A stretch of DNA of 64,000 nucleotides, taken from Eleginops maclovinus. Lineage: Eukaryota > Chordata > Actinopteri > Perciformes > Eleginopidae. Positions 24,890-35,001 of the stretch are shown piece by piece. Each line of letters opens with the position of its first letter. Within the stretch, counting starts at the first letter, position 1. The stretch is from positions 21,133,578 to 21,197,577 of the forward strand of contig NC_086367.1 in assembly GCF_036324505.1 (NCBI RefSeq), given 5' to 3'. Both the position numbers and the translations under genes were made by a program. The notes under the pieces were generated by a model. That model was given only the letters and a program-made list of their open reading frames with translations. It did not search any database and was not told the DNA's origin.

Positions 24890-25330
24890 GTGGACCCTCC
24901 ACCTGCTGCTCCTCCAGCTTTATAATTAGCTCCGGTTGAAGGAAGGGCGAACATACCGGCTTCCTTTTAGGCGCTCAGGAGATACTCAAGGTGATGGGAG
25001 TCCGTGGCAAAAATGCAGATTTGTTTCATTTCAAAGGCGGATAGAAGTCTGGTTTTAGATATATTTTATTAGTTTCTCTAGCTGGAGGCAGGTAGAAATG
25101 AAATCCTCCGTCCTCACCCTGGTATCGCGGTGTGTTTGCCTCCTGATGGCTGTACAGTTTATCACTAGGCAAAATAAACACGGCTCAGATTGAAGCGGTT
25201 CTTCAGACGAGGGGTTTATCCGAGGGGAAATCTTCTTTGTCCGGCAGACACAGATCGTTCTGATTCAGACGACGTCAAGAACAATGAGTGGGAAGTGATT
25301 TGGTGCTACTGGAGTGAAGCCATATTGATA
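24890..25330. promoter_or_regulatory. Candidate conserved non-coding block in gene 1 intron
   Basis: TTTATAATTAGCTCCGG, GTTTATCACTAGGCAAAATA and GATTCAGACGACGTCAAG lie in single-copy DNA upstream of the 193-nt exon. Confidence 0.25.
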
Positions 25331-25339
25331 TGATATACA

Positions 25340-26540
25340 GAGCTTTAAACTGTGGAGATTTAACATATTTCTGTCCTCAAAACCAGACCTCAAGATTTGA
25401 CTCACAGTTTAAACCTCGTACCTCGTTAGCAGAGATGGAAATAAGTCATTCAATATAAGTATTGATGTTTAAATGAACAGTCTGTAAAGGAAGAAGTGGT
25501 CAAGAATCCTCTTCTTAATAGCGAAGAACAAATGAAACAAACTAGTAAATGTATATCTTTATTCATGTATTCATGATGACTGGAAATGTATTGAAGAGAC
25601 CTTTTAGGGGTTGGGCAACACTAGCGTCTGAATATAGATTGCTATAAAGGAACGTCACGGAGAAACTGTCGCCATATTTGGCTAAAAAGGGATCCAACGT
25701 GAGGACAAAACCTCACTTAAAAAAGTACTTGAAGAAATGTGCATGTTTGAGTGGCAATATTTGGTGTTTTTGTATAACTTTTGTGTAAATTCTGTCCTTT
25801 TTTGGTGGAAAATCTGCTCAAATATGAAATTAAACAACCAGTTTGTTTTATCATCGTTTCCACGGCTGGAAAATGGTGCTCCCTCTGCCCTCTGCAGCTT
25901 TTTATCATACCAGCTGTTTATTATCTCTGCTAGTATTTTCCTCCTGTTTCCCAGCATGCAACTGGAAAAACTCCTCCTGGTCACACACTCTTTGAATCAC
26001 CTGTATATTTTCCCACAGGATGAAAGTGGTCACATTCATGCATGAACGTTTGACAGCTCCACTAAGACAATGTGAACGGGGGCGCTCTAATTACAGTTTC
26101 GCCCCCACTCTTCATTTTTTATTTCCTAGCTTTTCTGTGACCTCTGAAGGGTACTTTCCCCCCGAGGCTGGTTCATGTCTGACCCTTGTTTAGCATATCA
26201 TTACTGTGGACTGCACATTTTAAAGCAGATAATAATGAAATGTAAGATATTAAAGGTTGTGGTCACGCTCTGATGCTGCTGTTAGTCACATGTGGAGGAT
26301 TCTGCACATGTGGAGGATGTGATATCTCCTCCCTACACAGCGTGCCCCCCACCTGCCCTGCAGCTCCCACGCCTCACCACTACACCGCTGTTTATTATTT
26401 GCTATCATTGTAAAGGAAGCGGGGCATACGAGATCAGACCCAGCTTAGATTTCCCCGGAGGAAAGTCGTGTGTCATGCAGAGGAAAATATGAAAAATACT
26501 CAACGCCCGCCCGCTCACGACAAAACAATATTTCCTGTTT
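25340..26540. other. Intronic span of gene 1 before the 193-nt exon
   Basis: AT-rich. Near 25620-25690 the reverse complement loosely resembles family C (GTGACGTTCCTTTATAGC). Nothing else is seen. Confidence 0.45.
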
Positions 26541-26546
26541 GCGCAG

Positions 26547-26739
26547 ATCAGCAACTCCAACCCCCTGCCGGTGCCCGTGGGAAACCCCGCGGGCGGAGGA
26601 GGAGGAGGAGGAGCAGTGCTGGTGGAGAGCGGGCCGGTGGTGTACGATGATGCTGCCGCCGCCGCTGCTGCTGCTGAGGAGGAGGAGGAGGATGAAGAGG
26701 AGGCGTGTGTCAGCGCCTTCGATCTGCTGGGCAAATACG
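26547..26739 (+). CDS. Penultimate coding exon of gene 1, low-complexity acidic tail
   Basis: The acceptor is TTTCCTGTTTGCGCAG and the donor is TACG|GTCAGT. The exon is 193 nt: 64 codons plus one base, phase 0 in and phase 1 out. It begins ISNSNPLPVPVGNP, then has seven Gly (residues 16-22), AVLVESGPVVYDD, eight Ala (36-43) from mixed GCT/GCC codons, an acidic run of nine residues (44-52), and ACVSAFDLLGKY. Codons in the non-repetitive parts mostly end in C or G, and local GC is far above the flanks, as expected of a fish coding exon. Such tails occur in many nuclear regulators, but that is a weak inference and I cannot name the family. A (CA)n array begins about 9 nt after the exon end. Confidence 0.72.
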
Positions 26740-26744
26740 GTCAG

Positions 26745-26747
<3 letters not shown>

Positions 26748-26806
<59 letters not shown>
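26748..26806. repeat. (CA)n microsatellite beside a splice donor
   Basis: About 59 bp of CA starts 9 nt after the end of the 193-nt gene 1 exon. Confidence 0.97.
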
Positions 26807-26808
<2 letters not shown>

Positions 26809-27818
26809 GTCTTGTTTTTCTTGCAGGATCAGAGTTAGAAAACTTTACTTATCCCGGGGATTTTTTTTTTTTTCGTCGATCCATTTAAGAATAATATAAA
26901 ATAATTGTATAAAAATGAAGAAGTAGAAATGTGCACATCGTACCATAATATATAAACATAAAGACATATTTCAAATGTAAAACCAAACGTACAATGGAAG
27001 TTATTTCAACCACAACAAATACACAAAAATCAGTGTCAAACTGTGATCATTTTCAATGAAATAATATTCAAATGTTACCTAAAAGCCCAAACATTGGTTT
27101 GAAGATTTTAAATTAAGGTTTAAGTTTAATTGTAAATCATACAAAATGGCGGATCCCTTATGGATGCAGAATCTGTAAATCCTAACACTGCAGAGGATTA
27201 GCAGTAATATCCTTTATAATGAAAGTGTTTTTTAATATAATTTCTTGTCATTTGAACAGTTCATTATTATTGAACAGAACAAGGTTCCGAACATTAAAGC
27301 AGGAATTCTTCACTTAGTCTTTATTCAAATACATTCTTCCCTTCCTGAGATTTTGTTCATTATTTTCACGTTTGAATGTTTGACACCCGGAGTGGCAGAC
27401 TGCTTCGTCACCTTTCAGTCAGACTCACTGTCTGGACTGTGAAAGAGTTTGAATGACTTTTGTTTAATGAATCTTCCTCTGAGGGTCACAGTTCTGTTTG
27501 GGCTCGGGCTCCTGGCAGGTTTTTAATGAGACCTCGGTAAGATTGGGTTTCTTCTACTTTACGTTTCTGGCTGTTAAAATTTTGGGTCCCTGACTCCGCC
27601 GCAATAATTTGTTTGTACTCCTGCCCACCTCCACAGGGGGGTCAGAAGTCAGGGTCGGCTTCTGGAGCTGCACATCTGGAGCCAGGGGAGACTGAGGACA
27701 GTTAAACTAAAGTCACATGATGGATTGTTCATCCTGCAGAGAGCCAAGTTACACTTCTCACATTGAGCAGGAAGCATCTTTGTGGACTTTCTCTTAAAGA
27801 GGCCTTATTATGCTTTCT

Positions 27819-27838
27819 GGGGGGGGGGGGGGGGGGGG
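27819..27838. repeat. Poly-G run, 20 bp
   Basis: A homopolymer inside family A copy 4 near its left end. Confidence 0.95.
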
Positions 27839-27861
27839 TTCCTTTCCTGTTGTGTGTTACT

Positions 27862-28111
27862 TAGATAGAATCGGAGGATGAAACCCTCTTTATTAGTCAC
27901 ATACATGCACACAGCAGAGCAGACACAGTGAAATTGGTCCTCTGCATTTAACCCATCCTAGTGCTAGGAGCAGTGGGCAGCTATTGTGCAGCACCCGGGA
28001 GCAATGGGGAGGGGGGATTGGAGATGTCCGGTGCCTTGCTCAAGGGCACCACAGCAGGGCCTAGGAGGTGAACTGGGACCTCTCCAAGTAGCAGTCCACC
28101 TTCCATATTTC
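27862..28111 (+). mobile_element. Family B SINE nested in family A copy 4
   Basis: Nearly the same sequence as the 11.5 kb copy runs from TAGATAGAATCGGAGGATG to CCACCTTCCATATTTC, where the match stops; the 3' part seen at 11.80-11.87 kb is absent. High similarity between the two copies suggests fairly recent spread. Confidence 0.82.
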
Positions 28112-28691
28112 TGGACAATGTTTTCTACTTCTCTTACTTATGTTTTAGTGCATGTAAATGGTCTGCAAAGGCTAAAATCCCCAGTTCCCTCTCATGGGAT
28201 TTACTCTCCCACCCCCCCCCCTGCCTGAAACGCCTCCATTGAACTCCTCCCTTTACTTCTGGACCATAGTGACATCACTTTGACACTCGATCTTCTATTG
28301 ACTAGCGCTCTAACACATTGTACGTGAAGGGCTAAGGGGCGGGACATCTCTAAGTGGTTGACCAATCACAACAGAGATGACCAGCTCAGCAATCAGAGCA
28401 GACTGGGCTCTGGTTTCAGACACAATAAAGCGCCTTTTGAACGAGAAGGCGTGTAAAGATGCCACAGTAGAGGCACAAAATTACAGTCAAATATAACAAA
28501 ATACTGAAAAATAAACTATGTGTAGTATCGGGATTTAAAGTGGAGAGCTGTGAAGATATTATAAGAGGTAGCTTGGTACACAAATGTGCAAAATATACAG
28601 TTGTGATGGACCTTAATGTATAGTGTTAATGAATGGAGGTGAAGAGTCGTCGCATATAAAAGTAAAACGTGTTTCTTCTCTCTCTTTCCAG

Positions 28692-28723
28692 AATACGGCA
28701 GTGATGGAGATTACGACGATTGA
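28692..28723 (+). CDS. Last coding segment and stop codon of gene 1
   Basis: The acceptor TCTCTCTTTCCAG is strong. The first two bases complete the codon begun by the last G at 26739, giving Glu. The frame then reads YGSDGDYDD and stops at TGA (28721-28723). The joined C-terminus is therefore ...SAFDLLGKYEYGSDGDYDD, a short acidic end. The phase agreement across the intron and the stop after ten codons support a genuine terminal exon. The intron between (26740-28691) holds a CA array, a mobile element with a second element nested in it, and a poly-G run. Confidence 0.7.
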
Positions 28724-29815
28724 TGCCGTCAGACGTCCTTCTCTGGGTTATTATCCACTAAACTTACAGACAATTTAGGTGTATCAAATGTTCACTACAG
28801 GGACAGAAAGTGGCTGCAGAGGGGAGCTGTGTGGCCGGGAGGATCAGGAGTAAGCGCTTCATGAATAATCCCACTGCACAGTGCATGGATGCCGACTAAG
28901 ATGGTAAAGTGGAAACTGAGGGATACTATTTATTGTTTTGGGTCGCAGGCTGCATGTTTATGGTAGTTCTGCAAAATCAAATGTAGGAAATATTCCACGA
29001 TTGTTGTTCGCAGGTCTGAAGACATTCAGGTTCAAACTGGGGTATCAAGTTGTTGTTTCAACTGCGTTTAAATGGCTATAATTTAATGTACTGGGACATA
29101 CTTCCCACTGAACAATAGCTAGTTATTGAATACAGCGTCACTATTATCTGATTTAAGCCTGGTGTTAAGCGGGATGTCTTTAGTCTAGAACTGCGCACCA
29201 ATTCATTATGATTTTTGGATTCGAACAACTGTGTTTCCTTGGTTTAAAACCTTTTCTACTTGAGGTTTAATGTAGCAAAAATAAAATGTGGAAAAACCTA
29301 TTATCCTCAAACTCGCACTTTGCATTCATAACACTTGAGTACTTCTAATGAGCTTATCCTTATCGATGCTAATAACCTTTTAAACAATGACTTAAAAGCA
29401 TCAGGCAGCGTGAGATCCATCATCTTTGTTTGCCTTTTCTTTTGAACAAACCTCCCTTCTCGATCAATATTAATGCCTTAGCTGATAACGAAGAAGTTTC
29501 CTTTTAAACAATTTCATCAGTCCCCAGATATGTGCTTATCTTACCAAACCCCCAAATGGTGATGTTTTAATTTCAGGAATTTGATGATTTAGTTATTTTA
29601 AATTTTGTTTTAAGGATTCATTGTTTTTTGAACACATTGATTGCTCTATGATTAATATATGAGATTGTGTCAATTGATTTATGTTAAATATCGTTCACAA
29701 TTTCCTGCCACGGGCCATAGAAGCGTTTAAAAGCCAGGATGTGAAAGCATTCTCTGCTGTATTATATTTTCCATACAAGTGAGGGAGACAATAAATCTAT
29801 TTTGTATTTAAGATT
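28724..29815 (+). other. 3' untranslated region of gene 1 (inferred extent)
   Basis: The sequence after the stop is AT-rich and has no long open frame or microsatellite array. It runs to a canonical AATAAA at 29790-29795 followed by a GT-rich stretch (TTTTGTGTGTTGG). An earlier AATAAA at 29279-29284 could give a shorter transcript. The end is an estimate. Confidence 0.55.
29790..29795 (+). terminator. Poly(A) signal AATAAA for gene 1
   Basis: This is a canonical hexamer, with a GT-rich downstream element starting about 30 nt later. It lies 1.07 kb after the gene 1 stop and is the last good signal before the repeat-rich interval at 30.1 kb. Confidence 0.55.
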
Positions 29816-30099
29816 TTATGATTTTGTGTGTTGGAAAGTGATAGTTGAGGGGTGATGTAGACTGTGGCCTTTTCACTGTCCACACAACAGTATTCAATGA
29901 GGCGTCTCGGCCTCTGATTTGCTGCTACATATCATTATGTTACATCTGCATATGGTTGTGTGCATTTGCTGCTACAGTAAAGAATTCACTACAATGGGAA
30001 AAAAATGGTTTGTTGTCTTTTTGTCAAGAAAAAATATGGAACCTTTAACATATTGTTCACATAACCTGAAACTGTTTATCTGGACGTTCAATAGAGGGC

Positions 30100-30278
30100 A
30101 GCAGGAGCGAGTCCTAAAACCCAGAAGTGAATTGTACAACTTCCGGTTCCCTCGTCTCAGAGTCAAAGGGATTTCTCCGTAGGATTTTGGAAAATAGCTC
30201 AAAATAAGGTCTGTGATTCACACAAATTTAAGAGACGGATCACGTTTTGTTCTGCGACACTAAATACATCAGCAGATA
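30100..30278 (+). repeat. Dispersed family C, copy 2
   Basis: It begins AGCAGGAGCGAGTCCTAAAA and follows copy 1 almost base for base to CATCAGCAGATA, then is replaced by Tc1-like sequence. The high identity to the 8.5 kb copy implies recent activity or slow divergence. Confidence 0.75.
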
Positions 30279-30294
30279 TACGGGGGATTTTTTA

Positions 30295-30620
30295 AGAGTT
30301 TACGTGTCTAAAGAACGAAGGTTGTTAACAAGTTCTCACTCAGGTTCAGGTCTGGACTCTGTCTTGGCCAATCCATGTGTGAAAGTGATGTCTCATGCTC
30401 CCTGAACCACTCTTTCACAGTTCGAGCTCGATGGATCCTGGCATTGTCCTCTTGGAACATGCCCGTGCCATCAGGGTATAAAAAATCCATTGATGGAATA
30501 ACCTGGTCCTTCAGTATATTCAGGGAGTCAGCTGACCTCATTCTTTGAGCACGTTGCTGAACCTAGACCAGACCAACTGCAGCAACCCCAGATCATAGCA
30601 CTGCCCCCACAGGCTTGTGA
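30295..30620 (-). mobile_element. Tc1-like DNA transposon remnant (broken transposase)
   Basis: The minus strand has a frame at 30541-30308 with the catalytic-domain motifs DNARIHRA and [10 protein letters not shown], then a diverged LSENLL. These correspond to the second Asp and the final acidic position of the Tc1/mariner DDE domain. Upstream, [14 protein letters not shown] appears in another frame, so a frameshift separates the two halves. Only the C-terminal part survives and no terminal repeats are visible. It is a dead copy. Confidence 0.85.
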
Positions 30621-30797
30621 CCTTTTTATATGCCGGGCAGTGTATGTACATATATATGTGGCTTTTATAGAATAGGTTATCTAATCATGTTTTCAGATAT
30701 ATTCCCCGATATTACTGCACTGTGCAAACCCACCTTTCCTTCAGTAGAGTTAGCCGTCCACTGATGAATTGAAAAGCCTGGCGTTAAAACAGATTTG

Positions 30798-30807
30798 GCG
30801 CATGCGC
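30798..30807. promoter_or_regulatory. NRF1-type palindrome GCGCATGCGC
   Basis: This is a perfect GCGCATGCGC, the core of the NRF1 binding site, common in CpG promoters of housekeeping genes. It sits 1 kb past the gene 1 poly(A) signal, just downstream of repeat remnants. There is no CpG island around it, so a promoter role is uncertain. Confidence 0.3.
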
Positions 30808-31441
30808 AATACAGGTCGGGGATTGACCAACCGGCTCCCACTGTTCTGCTGTCTGTTATCATTGTGAAGAGTGGTGGTGGGAAGGGAGTGGATCGACAGC
30901 TTGAGCAACTCTCAACTCAACACTGTAAATAACCCACCAAAAACAATCACTGGTTCATCTTGTTTTTGCCGTGAGAATAGTTTGAGCAGCGTGAGATTGA
31001 AAGTGAAAGCGTGTGTCGTACACCAGATGCATGAGCGTTGGCCACCCTGGATTATATCATCAGCAATACTTCAACAGAATCCAACACGTCGAACCAACTG
31101 TTGAGTCATACAAGGAGCAAACTGTGGGACAAATAATTGAACATTTGCACAATGACACAACTTTTTCTTCAACTTATGAACTATTTCAGGTTGTCCTTTG
31201 TAAACACAACATTAGAATATTCAAACAATGTATCGTCCTTGCATTGTTTTGAGTCAGGAAACAGACTTTTAAGTGTGATAAAAGTCTGTTTAATAAGACT
31301 GTAATACAGTGCTTACTCTTTGCTTTCATCTCAGTTCAACTTTTTCAACTTTACCTTTTGTCCTGTTAGAGCGAGGTGTTTTTTTTGTGTCTCATTCACA
31401 CCTGTTTGAATTAATATCTCTGTCTTATTTTCTTCATTTCA

Positions 31442-31562
31442 GTGTAGAATGAACTCGGCATGAACTGTATTTACGATAGACGACAGTATCGATCTCTATT
31501 CATGACTTCACACCTTCTTCAGGGCTGCTTTTGATCTGACGAGAGGCTGCACTGTTCCTGCA
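31442..31562 (+). other. Possible non-coding exon
   Basis: A strong acceptor (TCTTATTTTCTTCATTTCAG) and a good donor (CTGCAG|GTATTG) enclose 121 nt with stops in every forward frame. If transcribed it would be a 5' untranslated or long non-coding exon, perhaps following a start near the NRF1-type site at 30.8 kb. Only splice-site quality supports it. Confidence 0.22.
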
Positions 31563-31569
31563 GGTATTG

Positions 31570-32970
31570 TTGTTTCCACACATATTAGGTGTCTCCGAGT
31601 GTGTGAAGAGATTCTATAAGAAATATGAGTCACTGCTCGGAGTGGGAGGAAATCTGAGGAGGTGCTTACGTCAGATGATGTATGCCAAGCCTTGACACGC
31701 GATTATTTCTCTTGTTGGGGCTAAATTGTGTTTCCAAAAGGCGATATTGTTTCAGCATCAGATAAGAGATGCAATCTGATGTTTACTTGGAAATGCTTTG
31801 GGACTTTCAGGCCTCTGTTAAAGCCAAACTTATGGGATATTTATGGGACTGTAATCTTTCTCAAAGTAAGACAAGCTGACAAAAACCGTTGTAGTCTTTG
31901 TTTCCATCCTCTAGGATATGATATTTTGTTCTGTTTTCAATATTTTTCTTTTGACTACGACAATTATGACACAAACCCAAACTTTTGAAAGCCTTATAGG
32001 AATCAATATTTCTGTATTTAATGATGAACTTCTGGTTAAATACTTAGTTTTCCAGATGTTAACCTTTTCAAAATGAACAGGGCACTAAATACGTTATCAA
32101 AGTATTTCGATTAAACAATTTTATATTTAATGAGGTCAGTAATCCAGTTAAGAGATTCTCAGTAGATTTGAAAGCTGTATCTTCCTCAAGTTGAATGAAA
32201 CACATCAAAGCTGCAATACTGTACTTCGTAGCTGACAGTTTAGGAGAACAAATCTAGACTTCTGATCAAAGGGAAATGATACAAGTAAAGAAAAAGGGTG
32301 AAATCTTTAAAGACAGCCTGCTCCTTCATTTGTTTTAATCTCATCCAACTCCTTTCAGCTGTGAATTAGTGAGGAAAACTAACTGAGGCTCATCTTTTAA
32401 TACTTCCTAACCTTTAACTGTCCCTCGTCTCACTCTGACACAGCGAAGGACCTTGTTTTAATAAAAAGAAAAGAAATCCCAAGATTCAGTTAGAATGACC
32501 GGTTCATTTGAAGTGCGGCTGAATCAGAGCTGTCTGTAGGGACTCGTCGTCCCTTCATACCGACCAACATCTGAACCCCGAGTTGAAACACGTCGTCGCC
32601 TCGGGCCTTTTGGGAAAATGAAGATTTGGGACAAACTATTAAATTACTCATCCATAATGCCCCCTTTTTCAGGACGACTTCTCTCCTAACGACCAGGAAA
32701 TAATTTCATGCTTTATGATGCTCTGTAATTGTGCTGTCAGGTCAGCTTCTCATGTCTCTTGCAGTTTTCCACCCACCCCCTTCTCCTCACGCTCTCCCCC
32801 CCACCGAGGCTCGACTGTACCTACGCAGCTTTTCTTTCCGGTGTTTCCCAACTCCCGCCCTGCTCTTAGAAGTTCTACAGAAACTTTATCTTCCTCCGAC
32901 ACCAAACTTTCACAGTAACCTTTACATTGAGCAGTGCTGTAATTTACTCAAGCTCTGCTCTTAATTTTTT
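31570..32970. other. Non-coding span between repeats
   Basis: No coding or repeat signal beyond AT-rich single-copy DNA. Confidence 0.5.
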
Positions 32971-32975
32971 TTATT

Positions 32976-33243
32976 TAGTGCCTCTCCTGGGACATGTCTC
33001 CGTACTTTAATGTTCAAAAAGCTCTTAAATGTTCTCACACTGCCTGTGCTGCAGCACCTCTTTCACCCTCTGTCTGAAACGAGAGCCCCGTCTGCTCTGA
33101 TTGGTTAGCTGACCGGCTCTGTTGTGATTGGTTAGAACCGCTTAGAGATGTCCCGCCCCTTAAACTGTTATGTACTGTTGGAGTATGTCACTATGTTTCT
33201 GAAGTAAACAAAGGAGGCCAATGGAGGCGTCTCAGGCAGGGTT
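32976..33243 (-). mobile_element. Family A TIR element, copy 5 (partial)
   Basis: It includes CTGGGACATGTCTCCGTACT, CTGCCTGTGCTGCAGCACC, GATTGGTTAGCTGACCGGC, GAGATGTCCCGCCCCTTAAA and AAACAAAGGAGGCCAATGG. Both ends are missing or too diverged to see. Confidence 0.78.
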
Positions 33244-33654
33244 GGAGTTTATTCAAATGATGAACACATTAATGGATTTCTGATTATATTCTGCTCATTT
33301 AATATAAATTATCCTGGAATGAATCCTTCTGTACACTTAGCTCAGTAAAACAATGAATGCAGGTTTTTTTTTAAGTACTTTGACACCTTAGTATTACTCC
33401 TTCTACTTAAGTAAGGCTCTGAGTGCTTCTACCACCTCTTAAAGCGAAGGAGGAGGAATAATAAACCAAAGTTGGCCGCTTTAGTTCTGCAGTGTTTGTG
33501 ACCTCGCTGCCCTTCTTCAGTGAGAGAGCCACTGGCCAAGAGGGTTCCCTGCGCCTGTGAAAAATGTCCTCTATGCAAGTTGATTAAATGGGAAGTCACA
33601 GGGTGTTGAGCTGAGCCAGATTTTCTTTTTTGGCTCCAAGCGTGACTCCAAGGA

Positions 33655-34260
33655 GAAATTAAAAAGAGAAGCGAGTCCTTCTCCTCTTCCTCCTTCCTTT
33701 TAGCTTCCCCTCTTCGCCTCCTCCTTCCTGTTTCCGTCACTACAAAGAAGTTCTTTTTCCTGAGGTGTTTTTTCCTGTCTCTCTCTTTTTCCCTCCATCC
33801 TCCTTGTCACCTCTATAACTTTCACCTTTGTCACGCTTTGTTGCCCTCTTTCCACCCAACTGTCCTCCCTCTTTTTTAGTCCCTTTCTCCCAAGAGCTTC
33901 TTTCTTTTCACTCTCCAATAACTCATCCTCTCTTCGATTTCTCTCACTCTTTCCTTCCTTGTCCTTCACTCAAACTCCTTTGGTCCCTCTCTTGATTCCC
34001 ATACATCCCTCCTTCTTTGTTCACCCTCCCATAATCTTCTTCTTGCCCCCCTGACCGTCTGTCCTTCACCATCTTCCCTTTTACTGTTCTTTCTTCATTT
34101 CTCTGTCACATGTTCCTGTATCCTCGACTCACTTCCCCCTCATGTACCTCATAAAAAATCATTTAATACTCCCAACTTTTCCCATCACATCCTTCCTCTC
34201 TTTTCCTCCCTCAATCTCTTTTTTTCCTCCCCCACACATGTTTTATTTCCTCCCTCCGAC
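33655..34260 (+). repeat. Long pyrimidine-rich tract
   Basis: About 600 bp are dominated by C and T on the plus strand (CTCTTCCTCCTTCC, CTCTTTTTCCCTCCATCCTC and similar). Lys/Glu/Arg-rich minus-strand frames across it are composition artefacts. Confidence 0.8.
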
Positions 34261-34939
34261 AGCTGCAGTTTAGCCACTTTGCTAACTTCTCCCTGGAGGC
34301 CGTGTGTGTGTGTGTGTGTTGCTGTTTGTATGTGTGTTTGACTCAAAGGCACCTTTGCTGTGTAAACCCGACTCCCTTTACATAATGCACTCCCCGAACC
34401 CTTAACCCCTTAATCACCCGGACAACACTTCTGACCTCAAAACCAAAACCCTTAACGGAGAGAGGACTGACACATTCTCCTCACCTTCGAAAACTGCCGT
34501 TGCATTTACACACATTATGTCACCTGTCTTCAAACACATCTGAAGACAAATGTCCTAATTTACCAAAAACATTCTGAATTTCTTGTTTTAAAGTTGTGAA
34601 AAAGTGCCAAATTTGTCTCATATTAAAAAAACCATTCTGGACAAACCTTCACATTCTCAAAAATTGAGAGATCAACTAATATCCTGTTTCCAAAACAACC
34701 TTGGGTTATTCTCAAAAAAAGATCTATCCTCATATCCATATCTTTATTTCCATCATGTTTCTGCTTCTCATAGATGTTCTGGTTCGGGTTTAGCTTTTAT
34801 AAACTGTTATCACTCTCTGAAAATATCTAAATGTCCTCAATCTCCATTCCTGTCCTCACTTCTGTAAATTGTTGGCACTTTCAAATGTCCTTCCTTTTGA
34901 AAAATGTCCTCACTCTCAAGGTCTCAAACTGAAAGTGGT

Positions 34940-34940
<1 letters not shown>

Positions 34941-34999
<59 letters not shown>
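34941..34999. repeat. (CA)n microsatellite, about 59 bp
   Basis: Uninterrupted run in pyrimidine-rich surroundings. Confidence 0.97.

Positions 35000-35001
<2 letters not shown>

Larger units (their letters stand above)
27795..28500 (+). mobile_element. Family A TIR element, copy 4, interrupted by a SINE
   Basis: The left end TAAAGAGGCCTTATTATGC is followed by a poly-G run and CTTTCCTGT. Then a SINE copy (27862-28111) intervenes, after which family A sequence resumes (GGCTAAGGGGCGGGACATCT, CCAATCACAACAGAG, GACTGGGCTCTGGTTTCAGA). The right part is diverged. It lies in the last gene 1 intron. Confidence 0.78.

Noticed and set aside
33429..33969. Lys/Glu/Arg-rich minus-strand frames
   Set aside because: Reverse reading of the pyrimidine tract.
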